Part shown: positions 1 to 7,716 of the stretch, piece after piece
How positions within the stretch are numbered: the first letter of the stretch is position 1
Layout: each line of letters begins with the position of its first letter
The notes under the pieces: generated by a model
Told to the model about the DNA's origin: nothing
The model's database searches: none
Seen by the model: the letters and a program-made list of their open reading frames with translations, nothing else
Position numbers and translations under genes: made by a program
NCBI RefSeq assembly: GCF_009846885.1
Contig: NZ_WUWM01000038.1
Location: 1 to 54,220, forward strand
DNA: 54,220 bases
Origin: Paenibacillus puerhi
GTDB taxonomy: Bacteria > Bacillota > Bacilli > Paenibacillales > NBRC-103111
Reading direction: 5' to 3'

Positions 1-27
1 AGTTTGCAATTGGACACACTCCCATTA

Positions 28-55
28 GAGTTTTTCGAGTAGAGTCGAAAAACTC
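28..55. repeat. Perfect 11-bp inverted repeat with 6-nt loop
   Basis: The arms GAGTTTTTCGA (28-38) and TCGAAAAACTC (45-55) are perfectly complementary around GTAGAG. The repeat lies just upstream of a gene fragment that has lost its 5' half. It could be the terminator of a gene beyond the window or a trace of the event that truncated the fragment. No T-run follows it on the plus strand. Confidence 0.6.
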
Positions 56-97
56 CAACGACTACTCTAACGGAATTGTCTCAAAATCTAGACTGAG

Positions 98-403
98 TTG
101 GAATACACCTTCTTGTTAGACGCTTACGTCATGATCGGGAAGCCTTCGTGGATCGTGGGATCTTCCATGGGATTGTTGGGATCTGTCAAAGCGCAGGGCC
201 ATCTGCGAGACATTCTGTTCTCTTCCGGTATCTCCTCGCCGCTTTTGCCTGGAAATGAAGCGTACATCGGCCTGGTTCATGAAAAGATCAATGAGAAGGG
301 CGAACTGACGGACGAACCTACGATACAGTACCTTGATCTCGTAGCCGACAATTTCGTGAAATGGATGAAGGAACAATCCCAATTGAAGCAGCTGCAGAGC
401 TAA
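98..403 (+). pseudogene. NAD(P)H-dependent FMN reductase, C-terminal remnant
   Basis: The translation matches the C-terminal half of the flavodoxin-like NADPH-dependent FMN reductase family. A block around residues 14-40 (KPSWIVGSSMGLLGSVKAQG, then HLRDIL) corresponds to the family segment that follows the flavin-binding PEYN motif. The N-terminal nucleotide-binding half is absent. A TAG stop lies in frame at 89-91 and the only nearby start is a TTG without a clear ribosome site. I therefore read it as a truncated, probably non-functional gene. It is followed after 30 bp by the Dabb gene on the same strand, so the patch was probably once a longer redox operon. Confidence 0.65.
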
Positions 404-433
404 CTAAAATCAGAAACCTTGGAGGGAGAATAG

Positions 434-736
434 ATGTTCGAGCATATTGTACTGTTGAAGCTCAATTCCAATTTTTCAACTGACCAACAAGAAGATGTAG
501 TGAAGAGTGTGCTTGCCTTTAAAGATGAGATTCCGGGTATTGCCGATATAAGCGCCGGAATTAACGTTACGGAGGAAGTAGAGCATAAGCAGGGTTATAC
601 GTTGGGCATTCGAGTTACTTTTGAAAATCAGCAGGCTTGCCGGGATTATAATCAGCACCCCCTGCATCAAAATTTATTGCAATCCATTGGCCCATTTGTT
701 GAAGGGATCGTCGTTATGGATTACCCAATTGCTTAA
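434..736 (+). CDS. Dabb family (stress-responsive A/B barrel) protein
   Basis: The 100-residue protein opens with MFEHIVLLKL and has the length and alternating strand-helix pattern of the Dabb domain, a dimeric alpha/beta barrel found in stress proteins and in small enzymes of polyketide and aromatic metabolism. A GGAGGG ribosome site at 421-426 stands 7 bp before the ATG. It ends 25 bp before the FabG-like SDR, so the two are probably co-transcribed. The family assignment is firm in general terms. The substrate cannot be read from the sequence, and a role beside a reductase in quinone or aromatic chemistry is only inference. Confidence 0.75.
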   Translation: MFEHIVLLKLNSNFSTDQQEDVVKSVLAFKDEIPGIADISAGINVTEEVEHKQGYTLGIRVTFENQQACRDYNQHPLHQNLLQSIGPFVEGIVVMDYPIA

Positions 737-761
737 CGCCTCAGAAAAGGAGATAGCAGAA

Positions 762-1505
762 ATGGATAAGAAGCTTGCCGGCAAAGTTGCCTTGATCACC
801 GGAGCGTCCAGAGGAATCGGCAGGACGATAGCCGAAAATTTAGCACATCATGGCGCGAAGGTGGTCATCAATTATGCGAACCGTTCGGAGCAGGCGGCAG
901 AGGTCGTACAGGACATAAAAAGAAACGGCGGAGAGGCGACGGCGATTCAGGCCGACATCAGTCGATTGAGCGAGTTAGAGAGACTCTATCAAGAAACCCT
1001 TCAAACGTTTGGAAAGCTTGATATTGTTGTCAATAATGCAGGAATTGTCATTACCAAACCTATTGGCGATATTACGGAAGCGGATTTCGATCAGCTGTTT
1101 GCGATTAATGTCAAAGGGACCTACTTTTCATGTCAACTTGCGGCCAAGCATCTAGAATCAAATGGCCGCATCATCAACTTCTCCACTTCTGTGACGGGCC
1201 AAATGTTCCCAGCCTATAGTCTGTATGCTGGCTCCAAAGGAGCCGTCGAACAATTCAAACGTCAATTGGCAAAAGAGCTTGGAAAGAGAAATATCACGAT
1301 TAATGCCGTAGCGCCCGGTCCTGTCAATACCGAGCTCTTTACGGTCGGCAAAACGCCGGAACAAATCCAAGGGCTTGCCAAGATGAACGCATTCGGCCGT
1401 CTCGGGGAAACCGAAGACATTGCAGCTGTCGTCCTCTTTCTTGCGAGCGAAGAATCGCAGTGGGTGACGGGGCAAACACTTCGCGCCAATGGCGGTTTTA
1501 TTTAA
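762..1505 (+). CDS. SDR family oxidoreductase (FabG-like)
   Basis: This is a classical short-chain dehydrogenase/reductase of 247 residues. The dinucleotide motif TGASRGIG lies at 13-20, NNAG near 92-95, and the catalytic Tyr155-xxx-Lys159 (YAGSK) is preceded by a serine near 141-143. The end (ESQWVTGQTLRANGGFI) is typical of 3-oxoacyl-ACP-reductase-like SDRs. I chose ATG 762 because AAAGGAGA lies 8-15 bp upstream and the family usually begins 6-10 residues before the glycine motif. The open frame extends further upstream, but that part overlaps the Dabb gene. It is probably an accessory NADPH reductase rather than the essential FabG, because no fatty-acid genes are nearby. Its substrate is unknown. 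Confidence 0.85.
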   Translation: MDKKLAGKVALITGASRGIGRTIAENLAHHGAKVVINYANRSEQAAEVVQDIKRNGGEATAIQADISRLSELERLYQETLQTFGKLDIVVNNAGIVITKPIGDITEADFDQLFAINVKGTYFSCQLAAKHLESNGRIINFSTSVTGQMFPAYSLYAGSKGAVEQFKRQLAKELGKRNITINAVAPGPVNTELFTVGKTPEQIQGLAKMNAFGRLGETEDIAAVVLFLASEESQWVTGQTLRANGGFI

Positions 1506-1525
1506 CTTACAGGAAGAACTTCATC

Positions 1526-1566
1526 AGCCCCTTCGCGGTTAAACCGCTGTAGGGGCTATTTGTTTT
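1526..1566 (+). terminator. Rho-independent terminator after the SDR
   Basis: AGCCCC (1526-1531) pairs with GGGGCT (1552-1557), with an inner GCGGTT/AACCGC stem. The hairpin is followed by ATTTGTTTT. It closes the Dabb-SDR operon. Confidence 0.75.
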
Positions 1567-1806
1567 CAGCAATAATAGCTCTAGCATGTTTTACAGTCGC
1601 TATCTGCGCCTAAATCCTAAAAAATTCGCCCTACTTGTGATAGGGTTCAGCTTAACTGTCATAACGGCGAAAAAGCTGCGTGTTTCCCAAAAATATGTCC
1701 CTCATGTCCCAAATGTTACTTTCAAGTAACTATATGAGTTCAAAGTGCGTACTTTTCTCCAGTTCTCCTCCAGCTCATACTAACGGTAAAAGAGGAGGAA
1801 TGTTTT
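1567..1806. promoter_or_regulatory. Promoter and operator region of the PRISE-like SDR
   Basis: No gene is visible here. Two short dyads with the same geometry stand out: GTTACT-N4-AGTAAC at 1715-1730 and AAAGT-N4-ACTTT at 1742-1755. Such palindromes are plausible operators for the HxlR regulator encoded just downstream of the SDR. The ribosome site AGGAGG lies at 1793-1798. The operator role is inference. Confidence 0.4.
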
Positions 1807-2877
1807 ATGGAACCAGATGAAATGAAAGTAAATAAAACTGCTCTTGTCGTTGGAGCTAACGGAGTGATCGGACGAAATCTCATCGACTATCTGATAACGC
1901 TCCCCGAATGGAATATCATTGGCGTTTCACGACGTGGCGGTGAGGATGCCGGCCGGTTACGATATGTGGCGGCAGACCTACTTAACGAAGAGGATACCTT
2001 AGCGAAACTAGGCAATCTAACCACAGTCACACATATCTTCTATGCCGCTTATCAAGATCGCCCTACATGGGCCGAACTGGTTCCGCCCAACTTAGCCATG
2101 CTTGTAAACGTGGTCAATGTGATCGAACCGATTGCCCCAAACCTTGCGCATATCAGTCTGATGCAAGGCTACAAAGTATACGGCGCACATCTCGGCCCAT
2201 TCAAAACGCCGGCACGGGAGACGGATGCCAACCATATGCCTCCCGAGTTCAATATCGACCAACAGCAATTCCTTGAACAACGTCAGCCAGGAACCGGATG
2301 GACCTGGTCGGCCCTTCGCCCGTCAGTCGTTAGCGGGTTTGCATTGGGTAACCCGATGAACCTCGCAATGGTTATCGCTATTTATGCTTCCATGTCCAAG
2401 GAGCTTGGCCTGCCGCTTCGTTTTCCCGGGAAGCCTGGCGCTTATAACAGCCTGCTTGAAATGACCGATGCTAACTTGCTGGCTCGCGCAACAGTCTGGG
2501 CGGCGACCGATGAACGCTGCGCAAATCAGGCATTTAACATTACGAACGGCGACTTGTTCAGATGGAACGAGCTTTGGCCGAAGATCGCTTCATTTTTCGA
2601 ACTCGAGACCGCCCCTCCGTTACCGATGTCTTTAGAGGTAGTCATGGCTGACAAGGAAGCGCTATGGAACTCTATGGTGGAGAAATATGATTTAATGCGG
2701 AATAGTTATAAGGACGTTTCTTCCTGGCGGTTCGGGGACTTCGTGTTCTCTTGGGATTACGACTTTTTCTCCGATAGCTCGAAATCTCGCCGTTTCGGCT
2801 TCCATGATTTCGTCGATACGGAAAAGATGTTTATGAACATCTTTGAACAATTCCGCCAGCGTAAGGTAATTCCATAA
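1807..2877 (+). CDS. NAD(P)-dependent SDR, PRISE (progesterone 5-beta-reductase/iridoid-synthase-like) type
   Basis: The 356-residue protein begins with the extended-SDR nucleotide fold (VVGANGVIGRNL, about residues 14-25). It also carries the PRISE signature around residues 119-132 (MQGYKVYGAHLGPF), where Lys123 aligns with the conserved lysine of plant progesterone 5-beta-reductases. The usual NFYYxxED motif, which supplies the catalytic tyrosine, is replaced by EFNIDQQQ at about 147-154, so the active site looks altered. AGGAGG 8 bp upstream supports ATG 1807. ATG 1822 is an alternative. Family members reduce enones or act on nucleotide-sugar-like substrates, and the substrate here is unknown. 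The HxlR-type regulator is encoded convergently 54 bp downstream. Confidence 0.75.
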   Translation: MEPDEMKVNKTALVVGANGVIGRNLIDYLITLPEWNIIGVSRRGGEDAGRLRYVAADLLNEEDTLAKLGNLTTVTHIFYAAYQDRPTWAELVPPNLAMLVNVVNVIEPIAPNLAHISLMQGYKVYGAHLGPFKTPARETDANHMPPEFNIDQQQFLEQRQPGTGWTWSALRPSVVSGFALGNPMNLAMVIAIYASMSKELGLPLRFPGKPGAYNSLLEMTDANLLARATVWAATDERCANQAFNITNGDLFRWNELWPKIASFFELETAPPLPMSLEVVMADKEALWNSMVEKYDLMRNSYKDVSSWRFGDFVFSWDYDFFSDSSKSRRFGFHDFVDTEKMFMNIFEQFRQRKVIP

Positions 2878-2896
2878 CTTAAGGGTAAACTCGTCA

Positions 2897-2928
2897 TACC
2901 GGCTCCTATATCCAGGGACCGGTTTTTT
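2897..2928 (+). terminator. Terminator between the PRISE SDR and hxlR-like gene
   Basis: ACCGG (2898-2902) pairs with CCGGT (2919-2923), an inner CCT/AGG extends the stem, and TTTTTT follows. It ends the plus-strand SDR transcript. Confidence 0.75.
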
Positions 2929-2931
2929 ATC

Positions 2932-3303
2932 TCATTCGTCCGATTGCGGCGGTTCGAACAACACGATTCCCCTATCGCCGTATACCTTTTCAATATGCGT
3001 ATCGCCCCATCTGCACATAAGATGAAGGATTTCTTTCAGGCTCCAGCCATAGACCGTCAGCTCATATTCGACTTTCGGCGGCACTTGATTATAAGAAATA
3101 CGGTATACGATTCCATCATCTACTAGTTCACCTAGTTGCTGAGTCAGCACTTTTTGCGTTATGGCAGGCATCAGGCGCTTCAATTCGCCATTACGCCTTT
3201 TTCCGAACGTGAGATGAAACAAAATAACCGGCTTCCACTTGCCTCCGATCACTTCAAGAGTGGCTTCGACCGCAGTGTTATAAATTTTATCGGGCTCCTG
3301 CAT
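2932..3303 (-). CDS. HxlR family winged-helix transcriptional regulator
   Basis: The 123-residue protein carries the HxlR (DUF24) winged helix: a recognition region GGKWKPVILFHL near residues 20-31, LKRLMPAITQKVLTQQL near 42-58, and a wing rich in charged residues (YNQVPPKVEYELT). HxlR/YodB/HypR proteins are dimeric repressors or activators of oxidoreductase genes, often sensing electrophiles through a cysteine near the N-terminus. No N-terminal cysteine is present here, so redox control by that route is unlikely. I chose ATG 3303 because AGGGGG lies 10 bp upstream. A GTG at 3324 would add 7 residues. The likely target is the convergent PRISE-like SDR. Confidence 0.85.
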   Translation of the reverse strand: MQEPDKIYNTAVEATLEVIGGKWKPVILFHLTFGKRRNGELKRLMPAITQKVLTQQLGELVDDGIVYRISYNQVPPKVEYELTVYGWSLKEILHLMCRWGDTHIEKVYGDRGIVLFEPPQSDE

Positions 3304-3377
3304 AATCTGAACTACCCCCTGCACTTCATTTGTTCTCTTGCACTCGAATACTTTCTTATTCTCGCTGCTGCTTCGCC

Positions 3378-3857
3378 CTACTTATGATACGGTTCCCCCC
3401 TCATAATCTTAAACGCCCGATAAACCTGCTCCACCAGCACTAACCGCATCAACTGATGCGGCAGCGTCATCCGCCCGAACGACAGCTTCAGGTCCGCGCG
3501 CGCCAGGACCTCGGGGGCGAGCCCCAGCGAGCCGCCGATCACGAAGGCCACATGGCTGCGCCCATAGGTGGCCAGGTCCTGCAGCTGCCGCGACAGCTCC
3601 TCGCTGGACAGCGGGCGGCCGTCGATGGCGAGCGCGACGACGAAGGCATCGCTGCGCAGATGGCTGAGCAGGCGCTCGCCCTCCCGCTGCTTCACCTGCG
3701 CCTCCTCCGCGGCGCTCATGGATTCGGGTGCCCGCTCGTCGGGCACCTCAACCAGCTGCAGCTTGGCATAGGGGCCAAGCCGCTTGGCATACTCGGCGAT
3801 ACCCTGCACGAGATAGGATTCCTTCAATTTGCCGACGGCGACGATCTGTATGTGCAT
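3378..3857 (-). CDS. rlmH: 23S rRNA (pseudouridine1915-N3)-methyltransferase RlmH
   Basis: The 159-residue protein is the normal RlmH length and has the SPOUT-fold C-terminus: [20 protein letters not shown] for the knotted SAM site, followed by [23 protein letters not shown] and the terminal GEPYHK. RlmH methylates N3 of pseudouridine 1915 in helix 69 of 23S rRNA on assembled 70S ribosomes. Its position at the end of the wal-htrA cluster is the same as in Bacillus (yydA). A parS-like site lies about 35 bp upstream of its start. Confidence 0.95.
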   Translation of the reverse strand: MHIQIVAVGKLKESYLVQGIAEYAKRLGPYAKLQLVEVPDERAPESMSAAEEAQVKQREGERLLSHLRSDAFVVALAIDGRPLSSEELSRQLQDLATYGRSHVAFVIGGSLGLAPEVLARADLKLSFGRMTLPHQLMRLVLVEQVYRAFKIMRGEPYHK

Positions 3858-3891
3858 TGGCGCTTATCTCCTTTTCAATAAAATCCCAAAT

Positions 3892-3907
3892 AGTTCCACG
3901 TGCAACA
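3892..3907. promoter_or_regulatory. Candidate parS site (ParB-binding)
   Basis: AGTTCCACGTGCAACA keeps the full inner parS core GTTnCACGTGnAAC and differs from the Bacillus consensus only at the outer base. The reverse complement reads TGTTGCACGTGGAACT. It lies in the rlmH upstream gap, about 40 kb from the origin, inside the origin-proximal domain where parS sites cluster. ParB binding is inference. Confidence 0.6.
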
Positions 3908-3961
3908 TCGTGGTCTCAACAAAAAAGAAGGCCGTCCCCGACCCTCTCTCCCGCTTGCCTA

Positions 3962-4129
3962 TTATACAACCAGAAACCGTCCCGCTTCCTTACACCGTTC
4001 GCAAGTAGACGGAGGCGTCCAGTCGCTGAATGTAACCTGCTCCAGATCGACGATATCCGGCGCTTCCTCATATTCGTCGACGAACATATCGATTGCCAAT
4101 TCCAAGTGCTCTTTACAAACTACATACAT
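3962..4129 (-). CDS. CxxH/CxxC small protein
   Basis: This 55-residue reading frame is below the usual size cut-off but looks real. It starts MYVVCKEHLE and ends CERCKEAGRFLVV, giving Cys5-xx-His8 and Cys43-xx-Cys46, a likely zinc site. It matches in length and motif spacing the small CxxH/CxxC family known from Bacilli, encoded in the same place between htrA and rlmH. An AGGGGT ribosome site stands about 8 bp before the ATG. The middle is acidic (DEYEEAPDIVDLEQ). Its function is unknown. A metal-binding or rRNA-methylation accessory role is only a guess from its neighbours. Confidence 0.85.
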   Translation of the reverse strand: MYVVCKEHLELAIDMFVDEYEEAPDIVDLEQVTFSDWTPPSTCERCKEAGRFLVV

Positions 4130-4280
4130 AAACGAGACCCCTTTTTTCCAAACCTATTCGCTCCTGTGCAGACTTTGACCGACGTGCGAAGTACCCTCAC
4201 ACACCGGCTGCTGCCATATGGCGCCTTTCTAGTTTACCCTAATGAGCCACGTCCCACAACTCAGACTTGAGTCCCAATCC

Positions 4281-5558
4281 TCAGCGGTCCTTCAGCTCCT
4301 CCAGCGTCACATTCACCGTCTGCTTCTTCCCTGCCCGGTAAAACGTAATCGCCAGCTTGTCGCCGATCTTCTTGGCATTGTAGATATACTTGCGCAGTGA
4401 CAGGGTGCTGTCCACCGGCTTGCCATCCAGCTCGACGATCACGTCGCTCCCCTTCAACCCCGCGTCCTTAGCCGGTCCCGTTGCCTCGACAATCAGAATA
4501 CCCTGCCTCACGTCCTTCGGCAGCTTCAGATCCTCGATCCCCTTGAGCCCCTGCAGGTTCTGCGTGACTACGCCGATATACGGTCGCTTGATCTTCTGCT
4601 CCTTGATCAGCGACTCGATGATCGGCTTCGCCTGATTGATCGGGATCGCGAAGCCCAGTCCCTCTACGCCCGAGCCGGCGACCTTGAGCGTATTGATCCC
4701 GACGACTTTGCCGTCCAGGTTGACGAGCGCGCCTCCGCTGTTTCCGTGATTAATGGCCGCATCGGTCTGGATGACCTCCATCTCCCAGTCCAGCTCGCCT
4801 TCACGGCCTAGCGTTACCGGAATCGTCTGCTTGGGCCAGCTAATAATGCCCTTCGTCACCGTAGGGGCGAAGCCTACGCCCAGCGGGTTACCGACGGCGA
4901 TAGCCGTCTCGCCAGGCTGAAGCGCATCCGAGTCGCCGAATTCCGCGATCTGCTTGATCCCGCTGCCGTCAATCTCAAGCACCGCCAGATCGGTTATCTG
5001 ATCGCGTCCGAGCAGGGTAGCCTTGCGGCGTTCGCCCGTCAGCGTGATCACATCCAGCTGATTGAACCCCTCAACCACATGGTTATTCGTGACGATCCTT
5101 ACCTTATCCTCCATCCGGGAGAAAATAACACCGGAGCCCAGCCCCATCGCATCGGGTCGGGATGATGACGATTTCTCCCCTTCCATGCCGGTGCCCAGAA
5201 TGCTGACTACCGCAGGCCATACCTGGGCGGCCGCGCCTACGACGGTGTCGCTCATCTGCCTCTCGCCAGCGCCTGAGGAAGCGGCTCCCGGCAGCCCATA
5301 AGGTCCTGGACCGCCGCTGCCTCCTGAGCCCTGCCCCGAAGAAGGGCGGGCTATCGCAGCTACCGCCTCCTGCTGGGGATCGGCAGACATGCCGACGCTG
5401 CATACGGCCAGGAGCGTGGCGATCAAGAGCGCGCCGCCGGCGGCTGGAATCGCCCAACGCGGCAGATTCCCGAGACCAAGCGGTCCGCGTGCCGGAAGAC
5501 GCCATGCTTCCCTCGGGGACATTTTTGTCGAATAGAAATCGTCATCAAATAAACTCAC
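4281..5558 (-). CDS. htrA: Membrane-anchored S1C serine protease, HtrA/DegP-like
   Basis: The 425-residue protein has a short cytoplasmic N-terminus, one membrane segment at about 34-56, a Gly/Ser/Pro-rich linker (70-100), a trypsin-like domain (about 105-300) and one PDZ domain (about 320-415). The catalytic triad is His160 (TNNHVVEG), Asp190 (TDLAVLEI) and Ser274 (GNSGGALVN). HtrA-type proteases degrade misfolded proteins outside the membrane. It lies downstream of walJ, the usual Bacillus position (yyxA/htrC), and is likely part of cell-envelope quality control with the WalRK system. Confidence 0.93.
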   Translation of the reverse strand: MSLFDDDFYSTKMSPREAWRLPARGPLGLGNLPRWAIPAAGGALLIATLLAVCSVGMSADPQQEAVAAIARPSSGQGSGGSGGPGPYGLPGAASSGAGERQMSDTVVGAAAQVWPAVVSILGTGMEGEKSSSSRPDAMGLGSGVIFSRMEDKVRIVTNNHVVEGFNQLDVITLTGERRKATLLGRDQITDLAVLEIDGSGIKQIAEFGDSDALQPGETAIAVGNPLGVGFAPTVTKGIISWPKQTIPVTLGREGELDWEMEVIQTDAAINHGNSGGALVNLDGKVVGINTLKVAGSGVEGLGFAIPINQAKPIIESLIKEQKIKRPYIGVVTQNLQGLKGIEDLKLPKDVRQGILIVEATGPAKDAGLKGSDVIVELDGKPVDSTLSLRKYIYNAKKIGDKLAITFYRAGKKQTVNVTLEELKDR

Positions 5559-5738
5559 CGCCGCTGCCCCCTTGTACGGCGCCTGTCACCAAGCGACTCG
5601 TGCCTGTTGTATTGGTTACCCTCATTTTAACCGAAAACTACGAATCTCCGAAACTAAAAAATATAGGAATAGATGGCGCCGAATCCGACTAGAATAAAAG
5701 CATACCGTTCCGCAAAGCCGGAAGGAAGGATGATTCCC

Positions 5739-6026
5739 ATGTCCACGAACCGCATGCATTCCCATCTCGACGAGATCGCCTGGATCGGCAAGCTTGCCGA
5801 CCTGCAGGATCATCAATACCGCTGTACCCTGCTGTTGACGGCCATGCTGGAGCTGATGCAGGAGAAGGGGCTGCTGTCCATGCAAGAGATCGCCGACAAA
5901 GCCCGCCTGCTCGAGCAGCTGGACGCCGCCGAATGGAGCCACAGTGATACATCTGCATCTGCATCTGCACCGACACCTACATCTACACCAACCACAACAA
6001 CGACAACGACGGCTAAGCCTACGTAA
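5739..6026 (+). CDS. Small conserved protein with Ser/Thr/Pro-rich tail
   Basis: I chose ATG 5739 because GAAGGAAGG ends 9 bp before it, giving 95 residues. The first 64 residues are a compact, charged, mostly helical stretch (DEIAWIGKLADLQDHQYR, then LLTAMLELMQEKGLL). The last 25 are low-complexity Ala/Ser/Thr/Pro with a run of threonines, and the coding DNA there is built from short CATCTG- and ACACCT-like repeats. No signal peptide or membrane segment is seen. It stands alone on the plus strand between walJ and htrA. I do not recognise a function. The tail is likely to vary in length between strains. Confidence 0.7.
   Translation: MSTNRMHSHLDEIAWIGKLADLQDHQYRCTLLLTAMLELMQEKGLLSMQEIADKARLLEQLDAAEWSHSDTSASASAPTPTSTPTTTTTTTAKPT
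5948..6013. repeat. Short tandem repeat coding for the Thr/Pro tail
   Basis: Imperfect 6-bp units (CATCTG, then ACACCTACATCT-like and ACAACG/ACAACA) repeat through this stretch inside the 3' end of the small plus-strand gene. Slippage here would change the tail length without affecting the helical head. Confidence 0.6.
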
Positions 6027-6029
6027 GGA

Positions 6030-6047
6030 ACCGGGCGCGCGCCCGGT
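6030..6047. terminator. GC-rich palindrome between the small gene and walJ
   Basis: The 18-bp sequence ACCGGGCGCGCGCCCGGT is a perfect palindrome in the 21-bp gap between two convergent stop codons. It can act as a bidirectional terminator hairpin, although only short T-tracts follow. Confidence 0.55.
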
Positions 6048-6851
6048 CTATTCCTCGCCCAGCCGGTCCCAGGCGGTAGCCCGGTCGTGGTACGTATCCA
6101 TCAGCTTCGCGCGGTGGTCGTCCTCCTCCAGTCGGTCTTCTATGATGTTATTCACCGTAAGCCTGGCCAAATCCATCAAATTATGGTCCCGGCTCAAGTG
6201 AGCCAAATATACGCGCTTCGTGCGCTCGGAGACGATGTCCAGCATCGCTTCTCCCGCCGCCTCATTGGATAAATGGCCGACGTCGCTCAAGATGCGGCGC
6301 TTGATGTTCCAGGGATAGCGCCCCACGCGCAGCATGTCGATATCGTGATTCGATTCGAGCACGAGCACATCGCTGTCGCGCACCTTCTCCTTCACCTTGG
6401 AGCTCATATAGCCGAGATCGGTAGCCACGCTCAGCTTCTGCTCCTCATGATAGAAGCAGTAGCCTACCGGCTCCGCCGCATCATGCGAGATGCCGTAGGA
6501 TTCCACCTGCAAGGAGCCGAACTCGCGTACCTCTCCGGTCTGCATGACGCACTTGTTCGACTCGGCGATCTCCCCGATGTGGCGCTCCAGCGCTTCCCAG
6601 GTTTTCTCATTGGCGTAGACTGGCAAGTCGTACTTGCGCGCGATCGCCCCCAGCCCCTTGATATGATCGGCATGCTCATGAGTGATCAGGATGGCATCGA
6701 TCTCCGAGAGCGACATATCGCGCTCCTTGAGCAGCTGCTCGACCTTCTTGGCGCTAAGCCCCGCATCGATCAGCACCTTGCCCTCTTCTGTCGCGACGAC
6801 GGTCGCATTGCCCGTAGAGCCGCTTCCGAGTATGGTAAATTGTATGCCCAT
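6048..6851 (-). CDS. walJ: MBL-fold metallo-hydrolase WalJ (YycJ)
   Basis: The 267-residue protein opens with GIQFTILGSGSTGNATVV and carries the metallo-beta-lactamase metal motif THEHADHIKGL at about residues 57-67, with later ligands in SHDAAEPVGY and HLSRDHN. WalJ/YycJ is a conserved last member of the wal operon and has been linked to DNA double-strand exonuclease activity and replication-division coordination. It is 84 bp downstream of walI on the same strand. The assignment is firm and the exact substrate is less so. Confidence 0.93.
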   Translation of the reverse strand: MGIQFTILGSGSTGNATVVATEEGKVLIDAGLSAKKVEQLLKERDMSLSEIDAILITHEHADHIKGLGAIARKYDLPVYANEKTWEALERHIGEIAESNKCVMQTGEVREFGSLQVESYGISHDAAEPVGYCFYHEEQKLSVATDLGYMSSKVKEKVRDSDVLVLESNHDIDMLRVGRYPWNIKRRILSDVGHLSNEAAGEAMLDIVSERTKRVYLAHLSRDHNLMDLARLTVNNIIEDRLEEDDHRAKLMDTYHDRATAWDRLGEE

Positions 6852-6935
6852 GTTGTTCTGTTCTCCTAATCTGCTTGCACTAGTAAACTCTATTGAAATA
6901 AGATCTGTTGCACGCCTTATGCCGCTTGAGAGCGG

Positions 6936-7682
6936 CTAAGGTCTTTTATTCTGCGGGGCCTCCACCGCACCGTTGATCGCATGGATAAAGTAGGGATCGC
7001 CTCCGCTAACCGACACGCGCCAGGATGGCACCATATACATCGTCTGCGAATTGTACACCTGCCCGTGATACCCGAGACGCACTCCGGTAATGACCGAGCC
7101 GGGGGGCAAATAGTTCTCGATCAGGCTCGCCAGTACGATATACGGCGAGATGACGCTCTGCTCCTTCTGCACGCCCTCGGACTGCACCTCCACATACCCC
7201 TGCTTGTACGAGGTGACGATACCGTCCTTCTCCAGCAGCTCCAGCTGCACCTCGAACATCGGGAGCGAGCCGTAGAGCTGGTGAAACACATACGAACCGC
7301 TCCGGCTGCCGATCGGATCGAACTGGTACGATTCCGTGTTGGGGATCCCCGTCTTCGCCAGCATATCCTTGAAAGTACCCTTGATGATCAGCGGGTCGAA
7401 TTTGAACGGAGTGGCAAGCGTCATCGCCTTATCCGGATTGGAACGTTCGTCGAATATGACGACAATCTCCCGAAGCTTCGGCGTCTCCTTCGGAATATCC
7501 GAAGGAAGCTGGATATTGTTCAGCTTCATCAGCCGCTGCAGCTCTTCCTTCGCCTGGGCTTCCGGACTCGTGCCGAAGTCGTTCAGCAGATCGGACCGGC
7601 TCGACCCGAGCTGCACCGCCAGAATAACATTCAGCAGCAGGAAGGATAGTATCAAAATTGTCTTGGCCCGGCCCCAATCCAT
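6936..7682 (-). CDS. walI: WalK regulatory protein WalI (YycI)
   Basis: The 248-residue protein starts with MDWGRAKTILILSFLLLNVIL, a short cytoplasmic tail and one membrane helix (about 7-25), followed by an extracytoplasmic YycI domain. WalI sits in the membrane with WalH and WalK and holds WalK kinase activity down. It follows walH by 34 bp on the same strand. Length and topology match the family. Confidence 0.92.
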   Translation of the reverse strand: MDWGRAKTILILSFLLLNVILAVQLGSSRSDLLNDFGTSPEAQAKEELQRLMKLNNIQLPSDIPKETPKLREIVVIFDERSNPDKAMTLATPFKFDPLIIKGTFKDMLAKTGIPNTESYQFDPIGSRSGSYVFHQLYGSLPMFEVQLELLEKDGIVTSYKQGYVEVQSEGVQKEQSVISPYIVLASLIENYLPPGSVITGVRLGYHGQVYNSQTMYMVPSWRVSVSGGDPYFIHAINGAVEAPQNKRP

Positions 7683-7716
7683 CCGCCTTTCCCCTTCCCC
7701 GGCGAGTCCGCCGCCT

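Noticed and set aside
98..403. A functional FMN reductase
   Set aside because: The N-terminal half is missing and a stop is in frame at 89-91, with no credible start.
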